Source: Kappaphycus alvarezii
Lineage: Eukaryota; Rhodophyta; Florideophyceae; Gigartinales; Solieriaceae
NCBI GenBank assembly: GCA_002205965.3
Contig: NADL03000538.1
Location: forward strand, 248,001 to 312,000
Direction of reading: 5' to 3'
Length of the DNA: 64,000 nt
The position numbers and the translations under genes were made by a program. The notes under the pieces are model-generated. The model did not search any database. It saw only the letters and a program-made list of their open reading frames with translations, and was not told where the DNA came from. Positions within the stretch are counted from its first letter, which is position 1, and each line of letters begins with the position of its first letter. Below are positions 38,034-47,678 of this stretch, piece after piece.

Positions 38034-38420
38034 GTGCAGACGTCTTGGCGCATCATCGATCTAACGCTGGCTTACCAGATCGGGGTTATGCTCCTCGGAA
38101 CACTCTCGGCTTGGCTTCTGGCGCCGGGTCTGGTCAACGGCGTCGTTGCGGGCTCAGCGATCGCGCTGTTCCATATCGCCGCTTCGCGTTGGGTCCTTCC
38201 CCGCGCGGCGAGCTTTGGGCGAGTGCGCCTCGGCTACATGCTCTTGATGTTTGCCAAGTTCGGGGTGACCCTAGCCATGCTCGGCGTCGCTTTCACGAGC
38301 GACCTGTTGCAGCCGGCCGGTCTGGTCGCCGGCTTTGGTGGAACGTTTTTCCTCGGGATCGGTCTTGCATTGATTCACATGATGTTAGCGCAACACAAGA
38401 CCTCAAAGCCTGCCCTTTAG
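38034..38420 (+). CDS. atpI: AtpI-like ATP synthase accessory protein
   Basis: A 128-residue protein with four membrane helices placed directly before atpB. AtpI is reported to help assembly of the c ring. The GTG at 38034 is used. The pattern YQIGVMLLGTLSAWLLAPGLVNGVVAGSAIALFHI, interrupted loops and a short cytoplasmic tail fit ATP synthase I chains. It begins the second F0 locus (atpI-atpB-atpE), distinct from the b'-b-delta operon at base 1-1479. Confidence 0.78.
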   Translation: MQTSWRIIDLTLAYQIGVMLLGTLSAWLLAPGLVNGVVAGSAIALFHIAASRWVLPRAASFGRVRLGYMLLMFAKFGVTLAMLGVAFTSDLLQPAGLVAGFGGTFFLGIGLALIHMMLAQHKTSKPAL

Positions 38421-38441
38421 ATCGAGATAGGTGGTTGGATA

Positions 38442-39248
38442 ATGGAACACGGTGTGTCATGGTTTAGCTTCTTGCCGGGCTACGCCGAACTTCAACGCTA
38501 TTTTATTACCGAACACCGCGGCCAGTTTTTCAACGAGGCGGTCGTGGTGCAACACGTCCTCGCCGCTGCACTGGTGATGGTGGTGTTATTCGTCGTCTCG
38601 TTCGCGGTCCGCGCCGACATACGTTCTTCTGAGAGCGCCGGGATCGTCCCTGACCCCAAGGTGACGTTGCGTAACGTGGTCGAGGTTGTCCTCGGAGCGC
38701 TCTACAGCCAAATGCAGTCGATCATTGGCCGAACCGAGGCTCGACGCTTCTTTCCGCTCATGGCCACGTTTGCTCTGTTCATTTTCTTCTGCAACGTGAT
38801 CGGTCTTGTACCTGGATTTCCCGCACCGACAGATAACTGGAACACGACCTTTGCCTGCTCGATTATCGTAATGCTGTACTATAATTTTCATGGCGTCCGA
38901 GTGAACGGGCTCGGCTACTTTGCGCATATGGCCAACCCTGTGGGCTTATGGTGGGGCTGGTTTTTCGCACCCCTGTTTGTCGTTCTCGAAGGACTCCAGT
39001 ACTTCGTCGTTCGACCCTTCAGTCTTGCGGTACGCTTGGCGGCCAATATGGCCGCTGATCACGCGGTGTTGGTCACCTTTGTTGGCTTGTTCCCGATCCT
39101 CGTTCCGCTGCCATTTATGGCGTTAGGTCTGTTCGTCAGCGTGGTCCAAACAGCGGTTTTTGTTCTTCTAAGCGTGGTTTACGTCTCCTTATCGGTCGAG
39201 GATCACCACGACGGCGAAGGCGCCGCGGAGCATGCTCCCGCGCATTGA
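38442..39248 (+). CDS. atpB: ATP synthase F0 subunit a
   Basis: Subunit a forms the two half-channels for the coupling ion. The 268-residue protein has six hydrophobic helices. The essential arginine lies in FSLAVRLAANMAADHAVL. Helix 5-6 residues follow in FPILVPLPFMALGLFVSVVQTAVFVLLSVVYVSLS. A long periplasmic/cytosolic loop with WNTTFACSIIVMLYYNFHG precedes it. It has a typical N-terminus (YITEHRGQF-like) of deltaproteobacterial a subunits. The 173 bases to atpE contain no other gene. Confidence 0.95.
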   Translation: MEHGVSWFSFLPGYAELQRYFITEHRGQFFNEAVVVQHVLAAALVMVVLFVVSFAVRADIRSSESAGIVPDPKVTLRNVVEVVLGALYSQMQSIIGRTEARRFFPLMATFALFIFFCNVIGLVPGFPAPTDNWNTTFACSIIVMLYYNFHGVRVNGLGYFAHMANPVGLWWGWFFAPLFVVLEGLQYFVVRPFSLAVRLAANMAADHAVLVTFVGLFPILVPLPFMALGLFVSVVQTAVFVLLSVVYVSLSVEDHHDGEGAAEHAPAH

Positions 39249-39421
39249 TCGCAATTTCCGCTGCAACGAACTTCGTTCCCGAGAGCTTCGGCGTCGAGAG
39301 GTGGGAGAGAGAGTGATCGCTCAACAGAACGAAGCGAAGAGCAGCACTAACCGAGCGCCATTGTTCAGGCGCTCATCAAGGAGCACGGCATTGTGCCTCT
39401 TGAAGACCAGGAGAATAGTGT

Positions 39422-39745
39422 ATGGTGACTAGGTTGAGCTCTCTTGTAGCTTTTTTCACATTAACCCTAACGAGCACGTTGGTGTTGGCGGCTGATGGCG
39501 AAGCCGGAGGCGAGTACGGGCTGATGGCTCTCGCCGTGGCAGTCGGGATCGGACTCGCCGCCGCCGGTGGCGCTTACGGCCAAAGTCGAGCTGCTTCGGC
39601 TGCGCTCGAGGGGATCGCGCGCAATCCTAATGCCAGTGACAAGGTTTTCGTGCCGATGATCATTAGCTTGGTCTTTATCGAATCCCTGGTCCTCTTCACG
39701 TGGCTCCTGATGCTGTTCATCAACCAAAAGATCATCGTCGGGTAG
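39422..39745 (+). CDS. atpE: ATP synthase F0 subunit c with leader
   Basis: Subunit c forms the rotor ring. The 107-residue protein has an extra N-terminal hydrophobic leader (LSSLVAFFTLTLTSTLVLAAD), probably a cleaved signal peptide. Then come the two c helices: VAVGIGLAAAGGAYGQSRAASAAL, the polar loop ARNPNAS, and VFVPMIISLVFIESLVLFTWLLML with the ion-binding glutamate. A Gln 13 residues before the loop Arg and a Ser next to the Glu match two Na+ ligands of sodium-type rings, but the following Thr is Leu. It is the last gene of its locus, before a strong hairpin. Confidence 0.94.
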   Translation: MVTRLSSLVAFFTLTLTSTLVLAADGEAGGEYGLMALAVAVGIGLAAAGGAYGQSRAASAALEGIARNPNASDKVFVPMIISLVFIESLVLFTWLLMLFINQKIIVG

Positions 39746-39760
39746 TTGATCACGCAACCT

Positions 39761-39798
39761 GTGTCGCCGACCGAGGGTTTCGAGCCGGTCGGCGACAC
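39761..39798. terminator. strong hairpin between convergent genes
   Basis: A perfect 12-base stem, GTGTCGCCGACC with GGTCGGCGACAC, and a 14-base loop. It lies between atpE (ends 39745) and the DUF374 gene (ends 39802) on the opposite strand, a good place for a bidirectional terminator. There is no clear T run on either side. Confidence 0.65.
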
Positions 39799-39801
39799 GA
39801 G

Positions 39802-40497
39802 CTACTCGCGGCGGGGCGGTAACCGACGGCGGTTTTGAAGCTTCCGAGCGATCACCGCCTCATCGGGGTCATAACGCCGTTCTAAACGCCAGAGCGCATC
39901 TCGAAGAATCTGCTCAGCCGCGTCGTCTTCACCATCCGGATCGATAGGTAGCCCAAAGGCCGCGTCTAAGCGAGCGAACGGCTTGGGGATCTGCATCCGA
40001 TCCCAGCTGCGAGTGAGGATCCAACGACGATGCGGAACAAGGGCCACCGGGACGATCCATGCGCCAGCGCGCTTCGCCAACACGACGATGCCGGGGTTTA
40101 CAGTGTTGCGGGGTCCGCGTGGGCCATCGACTGTGATCAAGCCAACCCCGCCATTTTGAACAAACCGCAACATCTGAACCAAAGCCCGTGCACCCCCTTT
40201 ATCTCGGCCATCTCGAGAGCTTGAACCGCGTATCGGCACGACGTGGCGCGCTCGCAGCGAAGGGGCCAGGAGATCACCATCGTTCGAGCGGCTCACCATC
40301 GCCGCCAATTTTTTTTCGTCATTAAAGAACACCATCGCGGCCTGATGCGCGTGAAGACCGGCAAGAACGTAAGGAATACCGCGATCTCGAAGGGTGGACC
40401 GACTATCCTCAAGGATCCGACGGCGGCAACTCAGAGTTAGCGCCAAGGTGACCACGGCGATAACCCAACCGGTGACGCGATACACCAAACGTTTCAT
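39802..40497 (-). CDS. DUF374 lysophospholipid acyltransferase-like protein
   Basis: A 231-residue membrane-associated protein of the DUF374 group, related to glycerophospholipid/lipid A acyltransferases. It shows an N-terminal hydrophobic helix (VTGWVIAVVTLALTL), LHAHQAAMVFFN at the acyltransferase position, and the family block AAMVSRSNDGDLLAPSLRA with RGSSSRDGRDKGGARAL and TVDGPRGPRNTVNPG. It probably acylates a lipid at the inner membrane; the acceptor is unknown. It is a single gene between two hairpin-bearing gaps. Confidence 0.85.
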   Translation of the reverse strand: MKRLVYRVTGWVIAVVTLALTLSCRRRILEDSRSTLRDRGIPYVLAGLHAHQAAMVFFNDEKKLAAMVSRSNDGDLLAPSLRARHVVPIRGSSSRDGRDKGGARALVQMLRFVQNGGVGLITVDGPRGPRNTVNPGIVVLAKRAGAWIVPVALVPHRRWILTRSWDRMQIPKPFARLDAAFGLPIDPDGEDDAAEQILRDALWRLERRYDPDEAVIARKLQNRRRLPPRRE

Positions 40498-40539
40498 CGC
40501 GAGAAGGCTATCGCCCAGAGAGAGCGCTCAAATCAATCG

Positions 40540-40594
40540 CCCCTTCGGCCGCTCGGCCCAGGTGGGAACGAGCCGAGCGACCCTTGCCAAGGGG
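40540..40594. other. extended intergenic stem structure
   Basis: In the 116-base gap between DUF374 and the PilZ-like gene, outer arms CCCCTT and AAGGGG enclose GGC/GCC and a perfect inner stem CGCTCGGC/GCCGAGCG around a 14-base loop. A bulge ACCCTT lies on the right side. Both neighbouring genes are on the minus strand, so it may be a terminator or processing hairpin for the PilZ-like transcript. No T tract was seen. Confidence 0.45.
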
Positions 40595-40613
40595 ATGACA
40601 GGTAGGATTGGGG

Positions 40614-41300
40614 CTAGGTGGGCTTCGGTGAGGTGGGAGCCCCGACGCTTTTAGCCTCCTCACGGACAAAGTCCGCGAGGATAGCTCGGGCGTCCGAGGC
40701 GGTAGCAAGGAGTTCGATTCCAACACCCGGGAAAAGGTCAGGGTGGCGCGGTTGATAGGAGCGCACCCAGCGAACCATGGCTTCGCCGGTCACGGGCGCG
40801 AGACCCAACAGTGTGAAGGTGACAGCGATGGTTGCCCCCGGCTGCAATGGAGTCGCTGTAGCGATAAAGGCGCCTTGGGGGCCGACATTCAAAATCACGC
40901 CGCGACTCACACATCCGTCGTGACCGAGCAAGGCCGTCGCCATTGTCGCAACACGTGGGAGACGCCGTAACATCCTCGAGTCACTCGGGTCCTGACCACC
41001 GCGGCGAGTCGTGGTGTTGAGGACGCCTCGCTTTGCCGCCGTGCTCGGAAGCGTCGACGATGTGTGCGCGCCAGCGCCACACGGATCTCTGCGGCCACGT
41101 TCGGTCTCTTCGAATTCGAAAACACGGGCATAGAGGGCCCGAAGACGATAGTGCATTGCTCGATGCTGGATCGGGATCGCATCGTCGCCGAAATCCGCAA
41201 ACGAGACTTTCTGCTTCAGAAGCTCGAGCTCTCGGCTGCTGAGCTCACCGTCTGATACGCTATGTTCAGCAATTCTAATGCTTCGTGCTTCTTGAGCCAT
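40614..41300 (-). CDS. PilZ-like domain protein with N-terminal extension
   Basis: A 228-residue cytosolic protein. The N-terminal half has a helical stretch with ELSSRELELLKQKVSFADFGDD and MHYRLRALYARVF. A polar linker follows. The C-terminal about 110 residues resemble a PilZ domain: RRLPRVATMATA at the usual RxxxR site, then SRGVILNVGPQGAFIAT in place of D/NxSxxG, and FPGVGIEL near the end. Gly replaces the motif Ser, so c-di-GMP binding is uncertain. ATG 41300 is chosen over GTG 41306. Confidence 0.65.
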   Translation of the reverse strand: MAQEARSIRIAEHSVSDGELSSRELELLKQKVSFADFGDDAIPIQHRAMHYRLRALYARVFEFEETERGRRDPCGAGAHTSSTLPSTAAKRGVLNTTTRRGGQDPSDSRMLRRLPRVATMATALLGHDGCVSRGVILNVGPQGAFIATATPLQPGATIAVTFTLLGLAPVTGEAMVRWVRSYQPRHPDLFPGVGIELLATASDARAILADFVREEAKSVGAPTSPKPT

Positions 41301-41521
41301 AGCCACTTGTCCATCAAATCACGTGCCAAAACCCCATGGACCCGGAGACCGCGATCAGAGCCTCTCCACCTCCAACCCGGTCGATTTGAGCCCGAGTCTG
41401 GTTGCCCCCTGGGTTTGATGACCCCGGTCGCGATTGATGGCTTCTCCACGAGGAGGATGGGAGCCAACCTCAAGGTTTTGCGACGTCGTTCTCATGATGT
41501 CGCTATGGTAAGGCTTCGTGT

Positions 41522-44369
41522 ATGGATTTCATCGCGGTGCGCGGTGCCCGTAAGCACAATCTGAAGAATATCGACCTTGACCTGCCCCGCGATGCCCTCG
41601 TGGTCATTACCGGTGTGTCCGGAAGCGGAAAGAGTTCGCTCGCCTTCGACACGATCTACGCCGAAGGGCAACGTCGCTATGTCGAATCGCTGTCGCCCTA
41701 CGCTCGCCAATTTCTCGAGCAGTACACGAAGCCTGACGTCGATCGTATCGATGGGCTATCCCCGACGATCTCGATCGAACAGCGGATGAGCTTGCATAAT
41801 CCCCGCTCCACCGTGGGAACCTTGACCGAGGTACTCGACTACCTGCGGGTACTCTACGCTCGCACCGGACGAGTGTGGTCCGAAACCGAAGGGCGTTAAC
41901 TCGATGTCATGACGGTGCGGGATATTGTCGACCGCATCCTCGCCTGGCCGGTCAAAACCAGATTTCGACTCCTCGCCCCAGTGGTGCGCAACCGAGAGGG
42001 CTGCTAAACCCGAACTCGACCAGCTGCGTCAGCGAGGGTTTGTCCGCCTTGTCATCGACGGCTCCGAGGTCGAGATCGGAGACCTAGACGACCTCGATCC
42101 TCAGCAAAGCCACGATATCGACGTAGTGGTCGATCGTTTGGTTCGCAAAAACGACCAGCGCCAGCGAGTCACCGATTCGGTTGAACTCACTTTGGAAACC
42201 GGCCACGGGCATATCATCGTCGAGAGTGACGCGGGGCAACGCCTTCAACTTCAGGCCGGGTTGCCCGATGCCGACGAAGACTCCATCGGTGAGCTCACAC
42301 CCGCGCTTTTCTCCTTCAACGCTCCCCAAGGCGCATGTCCGCGCTGCAACGGTCTCGGCGTGCTGATGGAGTTTGACGTCGACCGGATACTGCCTGATCG
42401 AACCCTGAGCATCGAAGAGGGCGCCATCGCAGCCTACCCAAGTGCGATGAAGAGTTACGTCTTGGGTCAGATCCGCGCTGTGCTCAACCACTTCGGCGCA
42501 TCACCCAGCACACCCTTCGACGAACTCAGCGAGGAGGTTCAGCAGGCCATTCTCTGCGGCACAGGCGACGTTAACGTCGAGATGCAATTTCGCGGGAGTA
42601 AGAGCAGCTGGGAGATTTCACGGGCCTTTGAGGGGTTGATTCCGAATCTCAAGCGACGCCATCGGGAGACCGAGAGCGATAAGCAGCGAGACGAGTTGGC
42701 TCGTCTGATGTCGCGGCGACGATGCCCGAGCTGTGGCGGGTCACGCTACCGAGAGGCGGCCCGACGCGTCCACGTTGGGCGCCTCGCCATAAACGAGGTT
42801 TTAGCGCTCTCGATCGCCGACGCCGAGGCTTTTCTGGGCAACCTAAAATTCGAATCCGAGCACAAGCCGATCGCTGAACCCCTGCGCAAAGAGATCACGA
42901 GCCGCTTGGGATTCCTTCGATCGGTGGGGCTCGGCTACCTTGCCCTCGATCGCGGCAGCGCCTCGTTGAGCGGTGGTGAAGCCCAGCGAATCCGACTTGC
43001 AACCCAGGTTGGGAGCTCCCTCCAGGGGGTGATCTACGTCCTCGACGAACCCTCGATCGGCCTCCACCAGCACGACAACGCGCGTTTGCTGAACACGCTC
43101 TTCGCGCTGCGTGATCGCGGCAATACGGTTCTGGTGGTCGAGCACGACGAAGACACGATACGCGCAGCGGATCACGTGGTTGATATGGGACCGGGCGCGG
43201 GACAGCTCGGGGGTCATGTCGTCGCAAGCGGCACGCTCGCAACGATCCTCGATGCAGACCAGTCGTTGACCGGAGACTATCTCGCCGGCCGTCGCGTGAT
43301 TGCAAGGCCCAAGCAACGACGCTCGGGGGGCGGCGACAAGCTCACGATCGTGGGAGCATCGGGAAATAACCTGCGCGCGGTGAACGTCGCGTTGCCGTTG
43401 GGCACGCTGATTTGCGTCACGGGCTTAAGCGGCAGCGGTAAGAGTACCCTCGTCATCGACACCCTCTACCGGGCCCTGACGAGAGTATTGCACGGCTCCC
43501 GAGCGCGTCCTGCGCCGCACGTCGCCATCGAAGGCCTGCACCATATCGACAAGGTGATCGAGATCGACCAAGCGCCCATCGGACGCACGCCACGGAGTAA
43601 TCCCGCAACGTACACCGGGATCTTTGACTTGGTCCGTGAACTCTTCGCTGGGTTACCCGAGTCGCGGGCCCGTGGCTACCGGGCCGGTCGTTTCTCGTTC
43701 AACGTGAAAGGCGGCCGGTGCGAAAGTTGTCAGGGCGACGGTCTTCGCCGGATCGAGATGCATTTTTTGCCGGATGTGTTCGTCACCTGTGAGGTTTGCC
43801 AGGGGACCCGTTACAACCGAGAGACCTTAGAGATCCTCTACCGCGGGGTGTCGATCGCTGATATTCTGGCCATGAGCGTTGACGAAGCGTCCGAGTTCTT
43901 GGGTGCAGTCCCGAAGATCCGTCGTAAACTCGCCACGTTGCGTTCGGTTGGCTTGGGCTATCTCCAGCTCGGACAGGTTGCAACATCGCTGAGCGGTGGA
44001 GAAGCTCAACGCATTAAGCTCACCCGTGAGCTCGCCAAACGCGCCAATGACCGAACCCTATACATCCTGGACGAGCCAAGTACGGGGTTGCACTTCTACG
44101 ATGTGGCACGTTTACTCGAAGTTCTGAGCGAGCTCGTCGACGCTGGCCACACCGTGGTCGTCATCGAGCATAATCTCGACATCATCGGTAACGCCGATTA
44201 CATCGTTGATCTTGGGCCTGAAGGCGGCGACCGTGGAGGTCAGGTGGTCGCAACAGGCACCCCGGAGCAGATCGCCGTCAGCCCCCAAAGTCACACGGGC
44301 CGGTATCTCGCCCGCTTTTTGGCTCGAAACGCCGGTTCGAGCGACAAAACCCCGGAGACCGAATTGTGA
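41522..44369 (+). pseudogene. uvrA: uvrA, broken by an in-frame stop and a frameshift
   Basis: UvrA finds bulky DNA lesions for nucleotide excision repair. Bases 41522-41899 encode a normal start with Walker [10 protein letters not shown] and [18 protein letters not shown] at 41897 interrupts a frame that stays open and UvrA-like for 35 further codons (TVRDIVDRILAWP). It aligns to normal UvrA without a gap, so one base change made the stop. A second lesion near 42002-42005 shifts the frame by one. From there to 44369 the frame is intact, including LSGGEAQRIRLA, the zinc modules CPSCGGSR and CESCQGDG, a second Walker A GLSGSGKST, and ILDEPSTGLH. The first CxxC of the early zinc finger is absent. 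It could be inactivated or a consensus error in the assembly. Confidence 0.85.
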
Positions 44370-44500
44370 GCACTAGCCGCCAGCACGGGGTTGACATCCA
44401 CGTTTGAGGTGAGGAGGCTCTTCGCCATGCACGCGATCAGAGCAGAAGCCCGGCCCGGCCTACGTGCGAGTGGGAAGCGATTATCCTCGAGGGATCTGGT

Positions 44501-46771
44501 ATGACGACGCACGAGTTACGACCCTACGTTACGGCCCTGGCTTTAGCTTTGGCGGCATGTCAGGCGAAGGTGGAGACGAGGTCACGAGCGATCCCATCGC
44601 CTGGTGGTGGCACGCCGGGGTCTAGCAGCGCTCGATTGACCTTCGCTCGGTTGGTCGAGGACCCACCACTCACCGGTCAGCTTACCATCGGAGCCCAGAT
44701 CGCCCCTGACGGCTCTCGCGTCCTTTATCAGAAGCCGCGCGACGGCAACTCCGACATTCTCGATCTATGGCAGTTCAACCCCGCAACTGATGAACATGCG
44801 GAGTTGCTCAGGGCCGAAGATCTGGTCGAAGGCGACGCTCAGCTCTCCGACGAGGAGAAAGCCCGTCTGGAGCGCGAACGGATCTCTCGAGTCGGAATCA
44901 CCCATTACACCTTATCGGCCAGTGGTCAGGAGGTGCTGGTCCCGCTCGCCGGCCAGCTTTTTGTCGCCCGGCTCTCCGACCGCAAAATCACTACAATCAC
45001 GGGTGCGGGGACGATACTCGATCCGCACCTGTCACCGAACGGATACCGGGTCGCGTTCATCCAAGATGCGGATCTCCACGTAGTCGATCTGCGCGATATG
45101 CAATCGAAGCAACTCACGCAGGATGGTTCCGAAACCCTGATCAACGGCCTCGCGGATTTCATCGCCCAAGAAGAGATGGGCCGAAGCCGGGGCTATTGGT
45201 GGAGCCCTGCTGGCGACCGGATCGCGTTCATTCAATACGACGAGAGCCCGGTGGGCGTAGTCGAGCGCGTCGCCATCGGGGGTGATGGCGCCACCCTGAC
45301 GCAGCAGCGCTATCCCGTGGCAGGCGCAGCCAATGTCCGAGCACGGGTGGGTGTGGTCACGCTCGCCGGTCAAACAACGTGGATGGACCTCGGCGACAAC
45401 CGGGATATTTACGTCGCTCGGGTCACCTGGAACCTCGATGGTAGTGCTTTGCTCGTTCAACGGCTCGAGCGCAGCCAACAGCGCCTCGATCTGCTTCGTA
45501 TCGACCCCAAGACCGGTGAGTCCGAACGGATGTTGTCCGAAACCTCCCAAGCTTGGGTCAATCTTCACGATGATCTTAAGCCGATGGCAGCGGACCGATT
45601 CCTATGGACCTCTGAGCGAAGTGGATTTCGCCACATCTACCTGTACGGTGCTGATGGGACGTCGATCACGCCGATCACCGATGGGCCCTGGATCGTCGAT
45701 GAAGTTCACTGCGTCGACGAGTCTGCGGGCATGGTCTATTTTTCGGGATGGCTCGAGGATCCCACCACGCGCGACCTCTACCGCGCACCCTTGGATGGAA
45801 GTGCCGCGAGCACACCGGAGCGTATCAGCACCCGTCAGGGGCAGCATAGGGTATCTTCGGCTCGCGACTGTTCGCTCTACCTCGATACCTTCTCCTCGCC
45901 CATGCAACCACCGCAGACCAGCCTGCACGATGGCTCGGGCCGACGCCTCGCGTGGTTGACCGAAAATACGCTGGGTCCAGAGCATCCTTACGCGTCGTAC
46001 CTAAAAGGCCATCGCCCACCCACGTTTGGTATCCTGAGCGCCGAAGACGGCACCCCTCTTCATTACAAGATCACCCTACCGCATAACTTCGATCCGACGG
46101 CACGCTACCCGGTGATGCTCTTGGTGTATGGCGGCCCGCACGTCCAACGGGTCCAAAAATCATGGAATCTCCAGGAGCAGGTTTGGAGTGACCAAGGTTA
46201 CGTCGTCTTTAGTCTCGATAATCGCGGATCATCGCGACGGGGCCACGCCTTTGAGGCACCCTTATATCGGCGGCTCGGTCACATCGAAGTACGCGATCAG
46301 CTGGCGGGTTTGCGTTTTCTGAAGGAGCAACCGTACGTCGATCAAGACCGTATCGGCGTATACGGATGGAGTTATGGCGGTTATATGAGCGCAATGCTGC
46401 TCGCTAAATCGGATGGGTCGATTGCGGCGGGTGTGTTAGGCGCTCCGGTCACCGACTGGAAGCTCTACGATACATGCTACACCGAGCGCTACCTGGACCA
46501 CCCCGACGATAACCCTGAGGGCTATGCCGAGAGCTCAGTTCTCACGGTCATGAATCAGATCAAGGTGCCGCTGCTCCTCATCCATGGGATGGCTGACGAC
46601 AACGTGGTCCTCACCCATGCGACCCGACTCATGCAATCCCTTCAGCGTAACGACCAGCCCTTCGAGGTGATGGTCTATCCGGGAGAAACCCATTTTTTTC
46701 GCGATCGACGCGCACGTCACCATCGGGATGCTACGATCGGTGCGTTCTTTGAACGTCATCTCCAACCTTAA
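44501..46771 (+). CDS. S9 prolyl oligopeptidase / dipeptidyl-peptidase IV-like lipoprotein
   Basis: A serine peptidase of family S9B. The N-terminus MTTHELRPYVTALALALAACQ carries a lipobox-like LAAC, so it is likely lipid-anchored in the envelope. A beta-propeller domain contains the DPP-IV double-glutamate motif in IAQEEMGRSRGYWWSPAG. The alpha/beta hydrolase domain has the nucleophile in GVYGWSYGGYMSA, the Asp in GMADDNVVL and the His in PGETHFFR. Its role is peptide scavenging or envelope protein turnover. It follows the uvrA gene by 131 bases in the same direction. Confidence 0.92.
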   Translation: MTTHELRPYVTALALALAACQAKVETRSRAIPSPGGGTPGSSSARLTFARLVEDPPLTGQLTIGAQIAPDGSRVLYQKPRDGNSDILDLWQFNPATDEHAELLRAEDLVEGDAQLSDEEKARLERERISRVGITHYTLSASGQEVLVPLAGQLFVARLSDRKITTITGAGTILDPHLSPNGYRVAFIQDADLHVVDLRDMQSKQLTQDGSETLINGLADFIAQEEMGRSRGYWWSPAGDRIAFIQYDESPVGVVERVAIGGDGATLTQQRYPVAGAANVRARVGVVTLAGQTTWMDLGDNRDIYVARVTWNLDGSALLVQRLERSQQRLDLLRIDPKTGESERMLSETSQAWVNLHDDLKPMAADRFLWTSERSGFRHIYLYGADGTSITPITDGPWIVDEVHCVDESAGMVYFSGWLEDPTTRDLYRAPLDGSAASTPERISTRQGQHRVSSARDCSLYLDTFSSPMQPPQTSLHDGSGRRLAWLTENTLGPEHPYASYLKGHRPPTFGILSAEDGTPLHYKITLPHNFDPTARYPVMLLVYGGPHVQRVQKSWNLQEQVWSDQGYVVFSLDNRGSSRRGHAFEAPLYRRLGHIEVRDQLAGLRFLKEQPYVDQDRIGVYGWSYGGYMSAMLLAKSDGSIAAGVLGAPVTDWKLYDTCYTERYLDHPDDNPEGYAESSVLTVMNQIKVPLLLIHGMADDNVVLTHATRLMQSLQRNDQPFEVMVYPGETHFFRDRRARHHRDATIGAFFERHLQP

Positions 46772-46805
46772 CGGGTGGCGCACTCTAAAAAAAAGCGGGT
46801 GTACC

Positions 46806-47678
46806 CTACGACAGCAAGCGCTCCGTGAGGTCGTCGAGATGTTCGAGTGATTGAAAACTGATCTCCAACCGGCCTTGTCCACCGCGGTGATGCAGGCGAA
46901 CCTTGGTACCTAAACCGCGTTGCAATCGCTCTTCCAATGCGAGCTCGGCCGGCGAGCGCCGGGTCGCCGACTTCGACTTCAAAGATCGTTGCTGGTGAAG
47001 ACGCGCGCGCTGCTCAGCATCACGAACCGACAGCTTACGACTGATAATTTCGTTAGCGACCTGATTGATCGCCGCATCGTCTTTGATGCTCATCAAAGCC
47101 CTGGCATGACCCGCGGTGAGCTTCCCGGTGGTGAGGTGACCGAGGAGCGACGGAGGGAGCTGGAGAAGGCGAAGGCTATTGGTGATCGCCGAGCGGCTCT
47201 TGCCAACCGATTTGGAGATTTCCTCGTGGGAGAACCCATGATCGGTGGCCAGTCGATGAAACGCTTCGGCCTCCTCAAGCGGATCGAGATCTTGACGCTG
47301 AATATTCTCGACCAACGCCACCGCAAGGGCATCTTCGTCGGTGAGATCTTTGATGATCGCCGGGATCTCGTAGAGACCGGCTTTTCCCGCAGCCCGCCAT
47401 CGACGTTCCCCAGCAACGATCTCGTAGTGATCACCCTGTTGACGGAGAACGACCGGTTGCAGAACACCATGCTCGCGAATCGATGCGGCGAGGTCTTCGA
47501 GTTGATCCTCGTCGAATTGCTTGCGTGGTTGGGTTGAATTCACTTCGATCTTCTCGATAGCTACGCTGCGCACCCCCCCCGACCCCATGCCCGACGGGGC
47601 AGACCCCGAAGCACCGGGGATCAGAGCGGCCAAGCCACGCCCTAAAGCGGGCCTACCCGAGTTATTTGCACTCATCAT
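46806..47678 (-). CDS. parB: chromosome partitioning protein ParB
   Basis: ParB binds parS and spreads as a CTP-dependent clamp to organise the origin. ATG 47678 overlaps the parA stop as ATGA, which decides the start (290 residues). It opens with GRGLAALIP. The ParB/Srx domain has the C-motif [12 protein letters not shown] and [17 protein letters not shown]. The HTH region is [27 protein letters not shown]. The C-terminal dimerisation segment is [23 protein letters not shown] and beyond. It is transcribed after parA. Confidence 0.95.
   Translation of the reverse strand: MMSANNSGRPALGRGLAALIPGASGSAPSGMGSGGVRSVAIEKIEVNSTQPRKQFDEDQLEDLAASIREHGVLQPVVLRQQGDHYEIVAGERRWRAAGKAGLYEIPAIIKDLTDEDALAVALVENIQRQDLDPLEEAEAFHRLATDHGFSHEEISKSVGKSRSAITNSLRLLQLPPSLLGHLTTGKLTAGHARALMSIKDDAAINQVANEIISRKLSVRDAEQRARLHQQRSLKSKSATRRSPAELALEERLQRGLGTKVRLHHRGGQGRLEISFQSLEHLDDLTERLLS

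Noticed and set aside
41897..42010. Programmed readthrough or frameshifting in uvrA
   Set aside because: Two separate events would be needed within 110 bases and no slippery heptamer or prfB-like context was seen; mutation or sequence error is simpler.
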